Assembly (NCBI RefSeq): GCF_002119685.1
Contig: NZ_CP021108.1
Coordinates: 558,001 to 622,000 of the forward strand
From: Bordetella genomosp. 8
GTDB taxonomy: Bacteria; Pseudomonadota; Gammaproteobacteria; Burkholderiales; Burkholderiaceae_B
DNA length: 64,000 nt
Direction of reading: 5' to 3'
Below, piece after piece: positions 1 to 7,874 of this stretch; position 1 is the first letter of the stretch, and every line of letters begins with the position of its first letter. Made by a program: the position numbers and the translations under genes. The notes beneath the pieces were generated by a model, which was not told where the DNA came from, searched no databases, and saw only the letters and a program-made list of their open reading frames with translations.

Positions 1-451
1 CGGCATAGATGGCCGCCGAGTACGGGCCCAGGCTGTGGATCTGGCTGGCGTAGTCCCCGAATACATAACCCAGCAGCGCGATCGATCCGGTGGGGATGAT
101 GGTCAGCCGCGCCCAGGCGAACAGGAAGGCGGTGCGTTCGCCGAAGGCGCGGCGCAGGTAGTGATAGTCGCCGCCCGCGTCCGGATAGGTCGTCGCGAGC
201 TCGGCGTAGCACATGGCGCCCGCCAGCGAGATCGCCCCACCCACCACCCAGGCGATCAGGATGTGGTCGAGGCTGGCGGCATTGGCGGCGATCAGTGCGG
301 GCGCGCTGAAGATGCCCGCGCCGATGACGATGCCGACGACCAGGGCCATGACATCCAGCGTCGACAGCAGGGGCGAGGGGCGGGCGCCCGTCGCACGGGA
401 CGCATTCGGTGTGGCGGAGGACTGCGTGGAGGCGTCGCGCACAGGAGGCAT
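1..451 (-). CDS. APC-superfamily amino acid permease, N-terminal part (cut by window edge)
   Basis: Read directly on the minus strand: the frame opens at ATG 451 and runs without a stop to base 1, giving 150 residues. A hydrophilic N-terminus of about 32 residues is followed by a first membrane segment with the glycine-rich GAGIF motif (about residues 44-48). This is the unwound, substrate-binding part of TM1 in APC (LeuT-fold) amino acid transporters. A second segment and the DAGGDYHYLRRAFG stretch after it are also typical of the LAT/SteT-like branch. The protein should be an inner-membrane amino acid transporter or exchanger of about 450 residues. Substrate cannot be told. It is transcribed leftward, apart from the operon ending at 692. 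Confidence 0.85.
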   Translation of the reverse strand, partial: MPPVRDASTQSSATPNASRATGARPSPLLSTLDVMALVVGIVIGAGIFSAPALIAANAASLDHILIAWVVGGAISLAGAMCYAELATTYPDAGGDYHYLRRAFGERTAFLFAWARLTIIPTGSIALLGYVFGDYASQIHSLGPYSAAIYA

Positions 452-647
452 TCCATGACCGTGGACGGAGCGGGCAGAGGCCGGACAGCGCGACCCGCGG
501 CGGCGTCGCCAAGGCTGCTCGAGCCTGGGCACTTCGGCAAGGATGGTATCACCGCGACCCGGTTTTTTAAGCTTCCTGTCAGAAACAAAACGTTAGCCGC
601 CGGCCGTGCGGGGTTCGCCGGATATGACAGCGGCGCCGGCAAAGAAA

Positions 648-675
648 ACGCCGCGATTCCGGAGAATCGCGGCGT
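648..675 (-). terminator. Rho-independent terminator of the Bug-ALDH-cupin-ABM operon
   Basis: A perfect 12-bp inverted repeat (ACGCCGCGATTC / GAATCGCGGCGT) with a 4-nt loop. On the minus strand it is followed by TTTTCTTT (complement of 641-648). It lies 17 bases past the stop of the ABM gene and ends the leftward operon before the permease promoter region. The rest of 452-691 holds no gene that I can support. Confidence 0.9.
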
Positions 676-691
676 GCGACTATCAGGTCGA

Positions 692-988
692 TCAACCCAG
701 ATCGATCAGCTGTGTGTGTTCCACTACCGGCGGTACGGCGAAATAAGGACTGACCAGCTCGCGCCACTTGGCGAAGTCCTCGGAACCGCGGAAATCCACC
801 GTGTGGTTTTCCAGCGTGGCCCACTCGACGAACAGGCGATAGCGGTTCGGATGTTCGACCGAGCGCTGCAGCGAAACGCCGCTGCAGCCCTTGGCGCGCA
901 GGAATAAGGGCTTGGCCTTGGACACGCCGGCTTCGAAGTCGGCGTTCGTGCCGTCCTTGATGTCGATCTGCGCTATTTCAAGAAACAT
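692..988 (-). CDS. ABM-domain monooxygenase (YgiN-like putative quinol monooxygenase)
   Basis: A 98-residue protein with the antibiotic biosynthesis monooxygenase (ABM) ferredoxin-like fold: beta strand (EIAQIDIKDG), helix with the F-G-V-K pattern, then RYRLFVEWAT and the C-terminal FAKW..LVSPYF helix. Family members are cofactor-free oxygenases acting on quinols or aromatic phenols, or small dimeric decarboxylating enzymes. Two ATGs sit in tandem (991 and 988). The AAGGAG ribosome site is 5 bases from the second, so 988 is preferred. It is the last gene of a leftward operon (Bug receptor, aldehyde dehydrogenase, cupin, ABM) and is followed by a terminator. The exact substrate is unknown. Confidence 0.8.
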   Translation of the reverse strand: MFLEIAQIDIKDGTNADFEAGVSKAKPLFLRAKGCSGVSLQRSVEHPNRYRLFVEWATLENHTVDFRGSEDFAKWRELVSPYFAVPPVVEHTQLIDLG

Positions 989-1017
989 CATGGCTCCTTG
1001 CCGATACGCCCGGCGTA

Positions 1018-1452
1018 TCAGCGTTTGATATGTTCCAGCGCCACCGGATTGGTCGCGCCGGTCTCCGTCAGCGTGCGCGTGGCGTCGACCGACGCGTAGA
1101 TCCACAGGATCTTCATGGGCTGCGTGTCCGACATATTACGGAAGCGGTGCGACACATTGGGCGGTATCCATGTCGTGTCCATGGGTTGCAGCCGGTGTTC
1201 TTCGCCATTGATGTCGAGGATGGCGTCGCCTTCCAGCAGCATCACGCTTTCCTCGCAATTGTGGCTGTGGAAAGGGATCTTGGTGCCGGGCGCGAATTCC
1301 GTGATGCCATTGATGAAGGCCGTGGCGCCGTCGCCCGCCGTGACCAGCGGAATCGTGCGCGCGCCGCCGCCGCGCTCGTAGGCGGTGAGGTCGGAAGGGC
1401 GATAGATGGCGGGTTTCGCCGTGCCGTTATTCGTCTTGGTGGATGTGGTCAT
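1018..1452 (-). CDS. Single-domain cupin protein
   Basis: 144 residues, one beta-barrel cupin. Motif 1 runs from G56 through H62, H64 and E68 to G75. Motif 2 contains the W-I-P-P-N-V-S-H stretch with H102 and N106. The four ligands expected for a metal centre (His, His, Glu, His) are all present, so it may bind metal and act as a small dioxygenase, isomerase or sensor. It sits 26 bases upstream of the ABM gene start and 36 bases after the aldehyde dehydrogenase stop, in the same transcript. The pairing with an oxygenase-like ABM protein suggests work on an aromatic or quinone-like catabolite. That is inference; the family alone does not fix a reaction. Confidence 0.8.
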   Translation of the reverse strand: MTTSTKTNNGTAKPAIYRPSDLTAYERGGGARTIPLVTAGDGATAFINGITEFAPGTKIPFHSHNCEESVMLLEGDAILDINGEEHRLQPMDTTWIPPNVSHRFRNMSDTQPMKILWIYASVDATRTLTETGATNPVALEHIKR

Positions 1453-1488
1453 GATTGGACTCCCATAACAACCTGGTCCGCGCGGCGT

Positions 1489-2859
1489 TCAGCGCGCGGG
1501 GCCGGTCCAGACCGATTTGATGTTGGTGAATTCCTTCAGGCCATAGCTGCTCAGCTCGCGGCCGTAGCCGGATTGCTTGATGCCGCCGAAGGGCAGGCGC
1601 GGATCCGACGCGACGGTGCCGTTGATGAACACGGCGCCGGCTTCGATCTCACGCGCCAGGATATCAGCCCGCTGCAGGTCGCCGGTCCACAGCGCGGCGC
1701 CCAGGCCGAACACCGTGTCGTTGGCAATGCGGATGGCTTCGTCGGCATCCTTGCAGCGGATGATGGCGGCGGCCGGGCCGAAGGTCTCGTCGCGGCCGGC
1801 GGCCATGTCGGGGGTCACGCGGTCCAGCACCGTCGGCTCGAAGAAATAGCCCTTGCCCGCACGCGGCGCGCCGCCGACCAGCAGGCGCGCGCCCGCGTCC
1901 ACCGACGCGCGCACCTGCTGGTGCAGGTCGTCGCGCAGGTTGTCGCGCGCCATCGGCCCGACATCCACGCCGTTATCGCGCGGGTCGCCCACCTTGAGCG
2001 CGCGGGTATGGGCGACGAAGGCCTCGACGAAGGCGTCCGCCACCTGGCTTTCGACGATGAAGCGCTTGGCCGAGATGCAGCTCTGGCCGGTATTGTGGAA
2101 GCGCGCCTTGACGGCCGTGCGAGCGGCCAGGTCGATGTCGGCGTCGGCCAGGACGATGAAGGGATCCGATCCGCCCAGTTCCAGCACCTGCTTCTTCAGC
2201 GCGGCGCCGGCCTGGGAGGCGATGGTGCGGCCCACGGGCGTCGAGCCGGTGAAGGTGACCGCGGCAATGCGGTCGTCGGCGATCAGGTCCTGGACCCGCG
2301 AGGAATTCACCAGCAGGGTGGAGAACAGCCCCTTGGGCGCATCGGCGCGATCGAACACCTGGGCCAGTGCCAGGGCGCACTGCGGCACATTGTTGGCGTG
2401 CTTGAGTACCGCCGTGTTGCCCGCCAGCAGCGCCGGCGCGGCGAAGCGCATGACCTGCCAGAACGGGTAGTTCCACGGCATGACGGCCAGCACGGTGCCC
2501 AGCGGGTCGAACACGACCTTGCTGTGGGTGGCGTTGCTCGCCACGATCTCCGGCGCCAGCAGGCGTTCGGCTTCGTTGGCGTAGTAATCGCAGTTGATTG
2601 CGCACTTCTCGACTTCGGCGATGGCCTCGGTGATGGGCTTGCCCATTTCCGCCGTGATCAGCGCCGCGTATTCCGCCTTGCCGGCGCGCAGGGCGGCGGC
2701 CAGCCGGCGCAGCAGGTCCTGGCGCTGGGCCAGGCTGGTGCGGCGCCAGTCGCGCTGCGCGGACTGCGCGCGCGCCAGCGTGGCTTCTATGGTGGCCGCG
2801 TCATGTTCGTCGAACGTGGCCAGCGTGGATTCGTCGTAAGGGTTGATCGAGTGAATCAT
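1489..2859 (-). CDS. NAD(P)-dependent succinate-semialdehyde dehydrogenase (Sad/YneI type)
   Basis: 456 residues, the usual length of the compact Sad/YneI-type aldehyde dehydrogenases. Catalytic parts are intact: MPWNYPFWQ with the oxyanion asparagine N130, LELGG with the general base E228, and GQSCISAKR with the nucleophile C261. K153 lies in the cofactor pocket. The family oxidises succinate semialdehyde or related short semialdehydes to the acid. Here it is the second gene of the operon after a Bug receptor, so the true substrate may be an aldehyde formed from the compound that Bug binds. ALDH assignment is firm; succinate semialdehyde as substrate is by similarity only. Confidence 0.88.
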   Translation of the reverse strand: MIHSINPYDESTLATFDEHDAATIEATLARAQSAQRDWRRTSLAQRQDLLRRLAAALRAGKAEYAALITAEMGKPITEAIAEVEKCAINCDYYANEAERLLAPEIVASNATHSKVVFDPLGTVLAVMPWNYPFWQVMRFAAPALLAGNTAVLKHANNVPQCALALAQVFDRADAPKGLFSTLLVNSSRVQDLIADDRIAAVTFTGSTPVGRTIASQAGAALKKQVLELGGSDPFIVLADADIDLAARTAVKARFHNTGQSCISAKRFIVESQVADAFVEAFVAHTRALKVGDPRDNGVDVGPMARDNLRDDLHQQVRASVDAGARLLVGGAPRAGKGYFFEPTVLDRVTPDMAAGRDETFGPAAAIIRCKDADEAIRIANDTVFGLGAALWTGDLQRADILAREIEAGAVFINGTVASDPRLPFGGIKQSGYGRELSSYGLKEFTNIKSVWTGPAR

Positions 2860-2886
2860 GTATGCCTTCTTGGCGCGGGGGCGCCG

Positions 2887-3867
2887 TTACTCCGCTTGAA
2901 TGTTGTTGTCCCGGATCAGTTTGCCGTAGACGGCATAGCCTTCCGCGGTGCGCTTGCCCAGTTCTTCCGGCGACGAACCCACCGGATTGGCGCCCTGCGC
3001 GGCCAGCTTGGCTTGCACCTCGGGCTTGGCCAGGACCTGCTTGATGGTTGCGTTCAATTTTTCGATCACCGCGGGCGGCGCCTTGGCCGGCGCGACGATG
3101 ACGAACCACGACGAAAAAAGGAAGCCGGGCGAGCCCGATTCGGAGATCGTCGGCGCGTTGGGATAGTCGGCCAGGCGCTTTTCGGAGGAAATGCCCAACA
3201 GGTCCACGCGCTTGCTGTCGATCAGGCTCTTGGACGTCGCCAGCGCCTGGAAGGCGACCTTCGCTTCGCCACCCGCCACGCCCAGCGCCGCCGGCGTCGC
3301 GCCGCGGTAAGGGACGTGCACCATGTTCAGCTTGTTCTCCGACGCGAACAGCGCCATGGCGATGTGCTGGGGGCTACCGATACCGCCCGACGCGTATTCG
3401 ATGCGTCCGGGCGCCGCCTTCGCCGCCGCGATCAGGTCGCCGGCGTTCTTGTACAGGCCCGGCGTGCCGATCAGGCTCCATTCGAACGTGGTCACCAGCG
3501 ACACCGGCGCGAAGTCCTTCAGCGGATTCCACGGCGTTTTCGACAGGTTGGGCACCATGGTCAGGATGCTGTCGTTGAAGGCGCCGATGGTGTAGCCGTC
3601 CGGATTGGCGGTGGCCACCCGGTTGGCGCCGATGGCGCCCGCGGCGCCCGGCAGGTTTTCCACGACGATCGATTGGTTCAGGATCTTGCCCATTTCCTGG
3701 GCCACCAGGCGCGCCACATTATCGACGGCGCTGGCGGTGGCCAGCGGGATGATCATGGTGATGGGGCGTTCCGGATACTCCGCGCGGGCCTGCTGGGCGA
3801 CGCCGCCCGCCAGACAGAGCGCGGCCGCCACTTTGGCGGCCAGGCGACATTTATTCCATGCCTTCAC
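2887..3867 (-). CDS. Bug-family tripartite tricarboxylate transporter (TTT) substrate-binding protein
   Basis: 326 residues with a signal peptide (MKAWNK, hydrophobic core, ARA cleavage site near residue 29) and the mature start EYPERPITMIIP, the signature of Bug (Bordetella uptake gene) receptors. The central VENLPGAAGAIGANRVA stretch that frames the ligand pocket is also typical. Bug proteins bind carboxylates in the periplasm and hand them to TctAB membrane proteins, which are not encoded nearby. It is the first gene of a four-gene leftward operon and faces a divergent LysR gene, so it probably imports or senses the operon's substrate. The large Bug expansion is a hallmark of Bordetella and relatives. 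Confidence 0.93.
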   Translation of the reverse strand: MKAWNKCRLAAKVAAALCLAGGVAQQARAEYPERPITMIIPLATASAVDNVARLVAQEMGKILNQSIVVENLPGAAGAIGANRVATANPDGYTIGAFNDSILTMVPNLSKTPWNPLKDFAPVSLVTTFEWSLIGTPGLYKNAGDLIAAAKAAPGRIEYASGGIGSPQHIAMALFASENKLNMVHVPYRGATPAALGVAGGEAKVAFQALATSKSLIDSKRVDLLGISSEKRLADYPNAPTISESGSPGFLFSSWFVIVAPAKAPPAVIEKLNATIKQVLAKPEVQAKLAAQGANPVGSSPEELGKRTAEGYAVYGKLIRDNNIQAE

Positions 3868-4042
3868 AGCGTTCTCCTCATTATTCGGTTATGCCTTGCA
3901 GCCTTGCCGGCGACACTCTAGGCAGGACCCCTAAGCCTGTCCAATGGCGATTTTCTATTTCTTGCATCGAAAGCCGCCATAATTCGTTACGCTTACGCCT
4001 GGCCGCCGCAACCACCGGCCGCCCCAGGGGCCCGTTGCCGAT
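3868..4042. promoter_or_regulatory. Divergent intergenic region, Bug operon / LysR regulator
   Basis: 175 bases between the start codons of two divergent transcripts. It contains the only AT-rich stretch of the neighbourhood (about 3950-3990), where a LysR-type protein would be expected to bind. I could not identify a convincing T-N11-A palindrome or a full promoter pair by eye, so the extent is simply the gap. Confidence 0.5.
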
Positions 4043-4981
4043 ATGACCAATAAATCCGGAATCAAGCTGCGCCAGTTGGAGTATTTCCTGGCCATCGCCG
4101 ATACGCTGCATTTTTCCAAGGCGGCGGAAAAGCTGTTCGTGACGCAGCCGACCTTGTCCCATCAGCTGGCCGAGCTGGAGGCGCATCTGGGCAAGGCGCT
4201 GTTCGACCGCTCCGGCAAGCACATCCGGCTGACCCAGGAAGGCCAGGTTTTCCACGCCTATGCCAGGCGCACCCTGGACGAACTGGCGGCGGGCTGCGCG
4301 GCCGTCGAGGAGCTGGACGCCCTGCGGCGCGGCCACCTGAGGATAGGCGCCAGCCAGTCCTTCATGCGCAAGCTGCTGCCGCCGGTGGTCGCGGAGTTCA
4401 TGCGCAGCTACCCGGACGTCCGCCTGACCGTCACCGAAATGATGGCGCCGATGATAGAGGCGCAGCTGGCTGCCGGCGACCTGCACCTGGGCATCGCGTT
4501 CATTCCGGCGCGCCTGGAGGAGACCGAAGTCGAATCCCTCTTCACCGAGCGCCTGATGCTGGTGGTGGGCAGGGACCATCGCCTGGCCGCGCGCAAACGG
4601 GTGCGCCTGTCCGACCTGGCGCGGGAACCGCTGGTGTTGATGACCCGCGATTACTACACCCGTTCGCTGGTCGACCAGTATTTCGACCAGCGCGGGCTGG
4701 TGCCGAATATCGTCTGCGAGACCAATGCGCTGAGCCTGATGATGGACCTGGCGGCGGATTCCCAGGCCGCCACGCTGCTGCCGGAAAGCACCATCGACCC
4801 GTCCGAAAGGGTCGCGGTGATTCCCGTCTACGAGCCGGTGCCCATACGCGTGACCGCGCTGCTGTGGTCCAAGCGCCATCACCGGACGACGGCGGCCACG
4901 ACCTTCGCGCGCCTGCTGCGCGAGCGGCTGCAGGCGGCGGATCCGGCCCTGCGCCGGGCCATGGCGCCCGTTACGCAATGA
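4043..4981 (+). CDS. LysR-family transcriptional regulator
   Basis: 312 residues. The N-terminal winged helix-turn-helix is clear: LRQLEYFLAIADTLHFSKAA followed by LFVTQPTLSHQLAELEAHLG and LFDRSGKHIRLT, residues about 9-68. After it comes a periplasmic-binding-like effector domain (LRIGASQSFMRKLLPPVVAEF and onward). It is divergent from the Bug-aldehyde dehydrogenase-cupin-ABM operon with a shared control region of 175 bases, the classic arrangement for a LysR activator of the neighbouring operon. The effector is probably the operon's substrate or an intermediate. The start ATG at 4043 gives the normal LysR N-terminus. Confidence 0.93.
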   Translation: MTNKSGIKLRQLEYFLAIADTLHFSKAAEKLFVTQPTLSHQLAELEAHLGKALFDRSGKHIRLTQEGQVFHAYARRTLDELAAGCAAVEELDALRRGHLRIGASQSFMRKLLPPVVAEFMRSYPDVRLTVTEMMAPMIEAQLAAGDLHLGIAFIPARLEETEVESLFTERLMLVVGRDHRLAARKRVRLSDLAREPLVLMTRDYYTRSLVDQYFDQRGLVPNIVCETNALSLMMDLAADSQAATLLPESTIDPSERVAVIPVYEPVPIRVTALLWSKRHHRTTAATTFARLLRERLQAADPALRRAMAPVTQ

Positions 4982-5073
4982 AGCACCCTTGGACGGATCA
5001 TGCTGGCGGCCTGCCTACAATATAGGCTTCGGCCATGGAGGCGCAGCCTCGGCCCGTCCCAGGAGATTCCCCG

Positions 5074-5598
5074 ATGCCGCTTCTTACCTTGACCCGTTGC
5101 ACCGTATTGGCGATCGCCGCCGTCAGCCTGGCGGGATGCTCGACGACGACGGGACATGCGCAAGCGCAGGGGCCTGGCGCGGCGCAGGCCGCCACGACGT
5201 CCGATTCCCTGGCGCAGACCAATTGGCGGCTGGTCCGCTGGCAGTCGCCGGACGGCTCGGACTACCCGCTGCAGCTGGGGCAGATCTATCCGCCGCTGAG
5301 CATCGGTTTCATGGCGCGGAACCGGGATTATCGGGTGTCCGGCTATTCCGGTTGCAATGAGTTCTCGGGCACCTATCAGTTGCAAGGCGGCAAGCTGACC
5401 ATTACGCTGCCGTCCAGCCGCACGCTGAAGTGCGGCACCCCGGAACTCGGCGAGGCCGAGCGTGCCTATCTGTCCGCGCTGGCGCATATCAGTTCGTTCA
5501 GCCTGGATAGCGGCGGCGCGCCGCACCAGATGATTTTTACCGTACGCAACGGCGATGTCCTGACGTTCCTGCGCGGCCAGGATATCCCGGCGCGTTGA
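5074..5598 (+). CDS. META-domain outer-membrane lipoprotein, first of a tandem pair
   Basis: 174 residues from ATG 5074, which has AGGAG 8 bases upstream; an in-frame start at 5035 lacks this and would spoil the signal peptide. The lipobox is VSLAGC followed by STTTG, so this is a lipoprotein. The mature part is one META domain (pfam family also found in HslJ): the Q-T-N-W-R-L-V start, GYSGCNEFSGTYQL with the conserved Gly-Cys-Asn, and a second cysteine in LKCGTPE. HslJ-type proteins are linked to envelope stress and antibiotic tolerance; the role here is unknown. A paralogue follows 15 bases downstream. Confidence 0.85.
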   Translation: MPLLTLTRCTVLAIAAVSLAGCSTTTGHAQAQGPGAAQAATTSDSLAQTNWRLVRWQSPDGSDYPLQLGQIYPPLSIGFMARNRDYRVSGYSGCNEFSGTYQLQGGKLTITLPSSRTLKCGTPELGEAERAYLSALAHISSFSLDSGGAPHQMIFTVRNGDVLTFLRGQDIPAR

Positions 5599-5613
5599 TC
5601 CAGGAGTTTTCCC

Positions 5614-6141
5614 ATGCTTTTCCCCCGCACGCGCCGCATCGCCTGCATCCTTTCGTCGGCGGCCGCGCTGGTCGCGCTGGCGGCCTGCGCCCATCGCGTG
5701 CAGCCGGACCTGGCGCAGGCGCGCTACCAGCCTGCCTATGCGTCCGACTTCCTGGCCCAGACCAATTGGGTGCTGGCGCGCTGGACGCGCGCCGGCGGCA
5801 CGCTGCGGACCATTCCGCACAACGACGGGCGTGAGCGGCCCATCACCATGGGCTTCATCCATGAAGGCGCGCAGTTGCGCGTGGCGGGCTACGCGGGCTG
5901 CAACAACTACAGCAGCGACTACACGGTGGCCAACGGCAACCTGATCATCCGCTCGGCGCCGGTGGCGACGCGCATGGCCTGCGCGCGTCCGGAACTGAAC
6001 CAGGTGGAACAGGATTTCCTGGCGTCGCTTACGCGCGTCCGGGCCACGTCGGTGGATGACATGGGCAACCCCCACAGGCTGTCGCTGACGCTGGATAACG
6101 GCGAGGTCCTCGACTTCGCGCGTGCCGATATGGGGCGTTGA
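5614..6141 (+). CDS. META-domain lipoprotein, second of a tandem pair
   Basis: 175 residues with a type II signal sequence ending LVALAAC followed by AHRV. It shares with the previous gene the layout lipobox, spacer, [19 protein letters not shown] and a later cysteine in RMACARPEL. The two are clearly paralogues from tandem duplication but have diverged widely (for example the segment after Q-T-N-W). It is probably co-transcribed with the first META gene (15-base gap) and with trhO, whose start is 8 bases after this stop. Function is unknown beyond an envelope lipoprotein with a META fold. Confidence 0.85.
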   Translation: MLFPRTRRIACILSSAAALVALAACAHRVQPDLAQARYQPAYASDFLAQTNWVLARWTRAGGTLRTIPHNDGRERPITMGFIHEGAQLRVAGYAGCNNYSSDYTVANGNLIIRSAPVATRMACARPELNQVEQDFLASLTRVRATSVDDMGNPHRLSLTLDNGEVLDFARADMGR

Positions 6142-6149
6142 GCGGGCTC

Positions 6150-7007
6150 ATGTCGAAGATCGTCAACATCGCGGCGTACAAGTTCGTCACCCTGGATGAC
6201 GCCGTGGCGCTACGCGAACGGGTAATGGAATGCGCCTCGGCGCGGGCGTTGAAGGGCACGGTGCTGCTGGCCGGAGAAGGCATCAACCTCTTCCTGTCCG
6301 GCGGCGAACAGGCGATCGCGGCTTTCCTCGAATGGCTTCGAGAGGACGCCCGCTTCGCGGACCTGGAAGCCAAGTACAGCTATTCCGACGAGGTGCCGTT
6401 CCGCAAGCTGCTGGTCAAGGTCAAGCGGGAAATCATCCGCATGGATCATCCGGCCATACGTCCCGAAGCCGGCCGCGCGCCCGGCGTGGACGCCCGGACC
6501 CTGGCGCGCTGGCTGGCGCGCGGCACGGACGACGCCGGCCGGCCCATCGTCATGCTGGATACCCGCAATGCCTTCGAAGTCGACGCCGGCACCTTCGAAG
6601 GCGCGCTGGATTGGCGCATCGAACGCTTCACGCAGTTTCCGGCCGCCTTGCGCGAGCATCGCGCCGAGCTGGAAGGCAAGACCGTGGTCAGCTTTTGCAC
6701 GGGTGGCATACGCTGCGAGAAAGCCGCGCTGTTCATGGCAGAGGAAGGCGTGCGCGACGTCTACCAGCTGGAGGGCGGCATCCTGAAGTATTTCGAGGAA
6801 ACGGGCGGACCGGGTTTCAAGGGCAGTTGCTTCGTATTCGATGAACGCGAACTGCTGGGGCCGGACCTGTCGCCGACGGGTCCGGGTCCGGGTCCAGGTC
6901 CGGCGCCGGGCTCGGCCTCGGACCCAGCCTTGTTCTCGACCTCGGACCCGGCTCCGTCTTCCATGACCGCCGCCCCCGGTGCGGCGTCCGCCACCACTTC
7001 TTGCTGA
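6150..7007 (+). CDS. trhO: tRNA uridine(34) hydroxylase TrhO (rhodanese-domain, YceA family)
   Basis: 285 residues from ATG 6150 ([13 protein letters not shown], the family start; an upstream TTG at 6138 is less likely). An N-terminal ferredoxin-like domain (about 1-100, with [11 protein letters not shown]) precedes a rhodanese domain (about 115-215) with catalytic C183 in [12 protein letters not shown]. TrhO hydroxylates uridine at tRNA position 34 with O2 (ho5U), feeding mo5U/cmo5U synthesis. The protein is shorter than E. coli TrhO (about 350). After [13 protein letters not shown] the conserved C-terminus is replaced by a low-complexity tail rich in Gly-Pro and repeated SDPA units (nucleotides about 6870-6990), which looks like slippage-derived sequence. 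Confidence 0.9.
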   Translation: MSKIVNIAAYKFVTLDDAVALRERVMECASARALKGTVLLAGEGINLFLSGGEQAIAAFLEWLREDARFADLEAKYSYSDEVPFRKLLVKVKREIIRMDHPAIRPEAGRAPGVDARTLARWLARGTDDAGRPIVMLDTRNAFEVDAGTFEGALDWRIERFTQFPAALREHRAELEGKTVVSFCTGGIRCEKAALFMAEEGVRDVYQLEGGILKYFEETGGPGFKGSCFVFDERELLGPDLSPTGPGPGPGPAPGSASDPALFSTSDPAPSSMTAAPGAASATTSC

Positions 7008-7015
7008 GGACCCGC

Positions 7016-7786
7016 ATGTCGCCAGCGCCCCTGGGTATCATGGCCGCCCTGCATGACGAGATCGCCGGCCTGCTCGCGCACATGGGGCCGGGCGCGGCCT
7101 GCCGCCGCATAGGCATGCGCGATTACTACGTCGGCGATCTGTACGGCCAGCCTTGCGTGGTGGTGCTCGCACGCATCGGCAAGGTTGCGGCCGCGGCGAC
7201 GGCCGTCACGCTGATCCGCGAGTTCGACGTGCGCGCGGTGCTGTTCACCGGCCTGGCCGGCGGCGTCGCGCCAGGGGTGAACGTCGGCGACGTGGTGATC
7301 GCGGATGCCTTGCTGCATCACGACCTGGATGCGCGCCCCTTGTTCCCGCAGTATGAGGTGCCCCTGCTGGGCGTCAGCCGCCTGCCCACCGATGCGCGGA
7401 TGAATGGCGTGCTGGCGCAGTGCGCCGCCGACTACCTGGCCCTGGCGCTGGGGCGCGACGTGGACGCCGCCACGCGTGATCTGTTCGCCATCGGCGCGCC
7501 CATGCTGCATCGCGGCTTGATCGCCAGCGGAGACCGCTTCATCAGCGACGCCGATACGGCCGGCGGCGTGGCGCATGCGCTGCCGGACGCGCTATGCGTG
7601 GAAATGGAAGGCGCGGCGGTGGCCCAGGTGTGCCACGAATACGATATCCCCTGCTCGGTGCTGCGCACGATCTCGGATCGTGCGGACATCGCCGCGCCGG
7701 TGGATTTCGCCGGCTTCCTGACGCATATCGCCAGCCATTATTCGAACGGCATCGTCAGCCGTTTCATCGAGGCCTATACCGGCTGA
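7016..7786 (+). CDS. 5'-methylthioadenosine/S-adenosylhomocysteine nucleosidase-like protein
   Basis: 256 residues from ATG 7016 with TGAGGA just upstream; the TTG at 7001 overlaps trhO and is unlikely. Nucleoside phosphorylase superfamily signatures are present: LGIMAALHDEI at the start, FTGLAGGVAPGVNVGDVVIAD, the VEMEGAAVAQV glutamate motif that holds the ribose, and RTISDRAD with the catalytic aspartate. MTA/SAH nucleosidases hydrolyse MTA, SAH and 5'-deoxyadenosine to adenine and a ribose derivative. It follows trhO closely; TrhO needs no SAM, so the pairing may be only transcriptional. A related hopanoid or futalosine-type nucleosidase is less likely but cannot be fully excluded. Confidence 0.85.
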   Translation: MSPAPLGIMAALHDEIAGLLAHMGPGAACRRIGMRDYYVGDLYGQPCVVVLARIGKVAAAATAVTLIREFDVRAVLFTGLAGGVAPGVNVGDVVIADALLHHDLDARPLFPQYEVPLLGVSRLPTDARMNGVLAQCAADYLALALGRDVDAATRDLFAIGAPMLHRGLIASGDRFISDADTAGGVAHALPDALCVEMEGAAVAQVCHEYDIPCSVLRTISDRADIAAPVDFAGFLTHIASHYSNGIVSRFIEAYTG

Positions 7787-7810
7787 CCCGCGAATCGACC
7801 GCGCGGGCCG

Positions 7811-7874
7811 AGCCGCGCGGCGCTCAGCTGACGCCCATGCCTAGCCGCGCGGTGTTTTAGCTGACGCGCATGCC
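7811..7874. repeat. Imperfect tandem duplication of the metG stop-codon region
   Basis: Two copies of a 31-32-base unit lie back to back: 7811-7841 and 7843-7874. Both begin AGCCGCGCGG and end CATGCC, with AGCTGACGC in the middle; only a few bases differ. The second copy contains the metG stop codon (7857-7859). On the minus strand the downstream copy could still encode the same last residues and a TGA stop. It occupies most of the gap between the converging nucleosidase and metG genes. Confidence 0.85.

Noticed and set aside
1030..3921. 963-codon rightward open frame opposite the Bug, aldehyde dehydrogenase and cupin genes
   Set aside because: It is the antisense of well-supported genes. 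Its Arg/Gly/Ala-rich translation shows no domain or ribosome site, as expected in GC-rich DNA.
7001..7015. TTG start for the nucleosidase gene overlapping trhO
   Set aside because: TGAGGA lies inside this stretch and serves ATG 7016, which yields the standard N-terminus.
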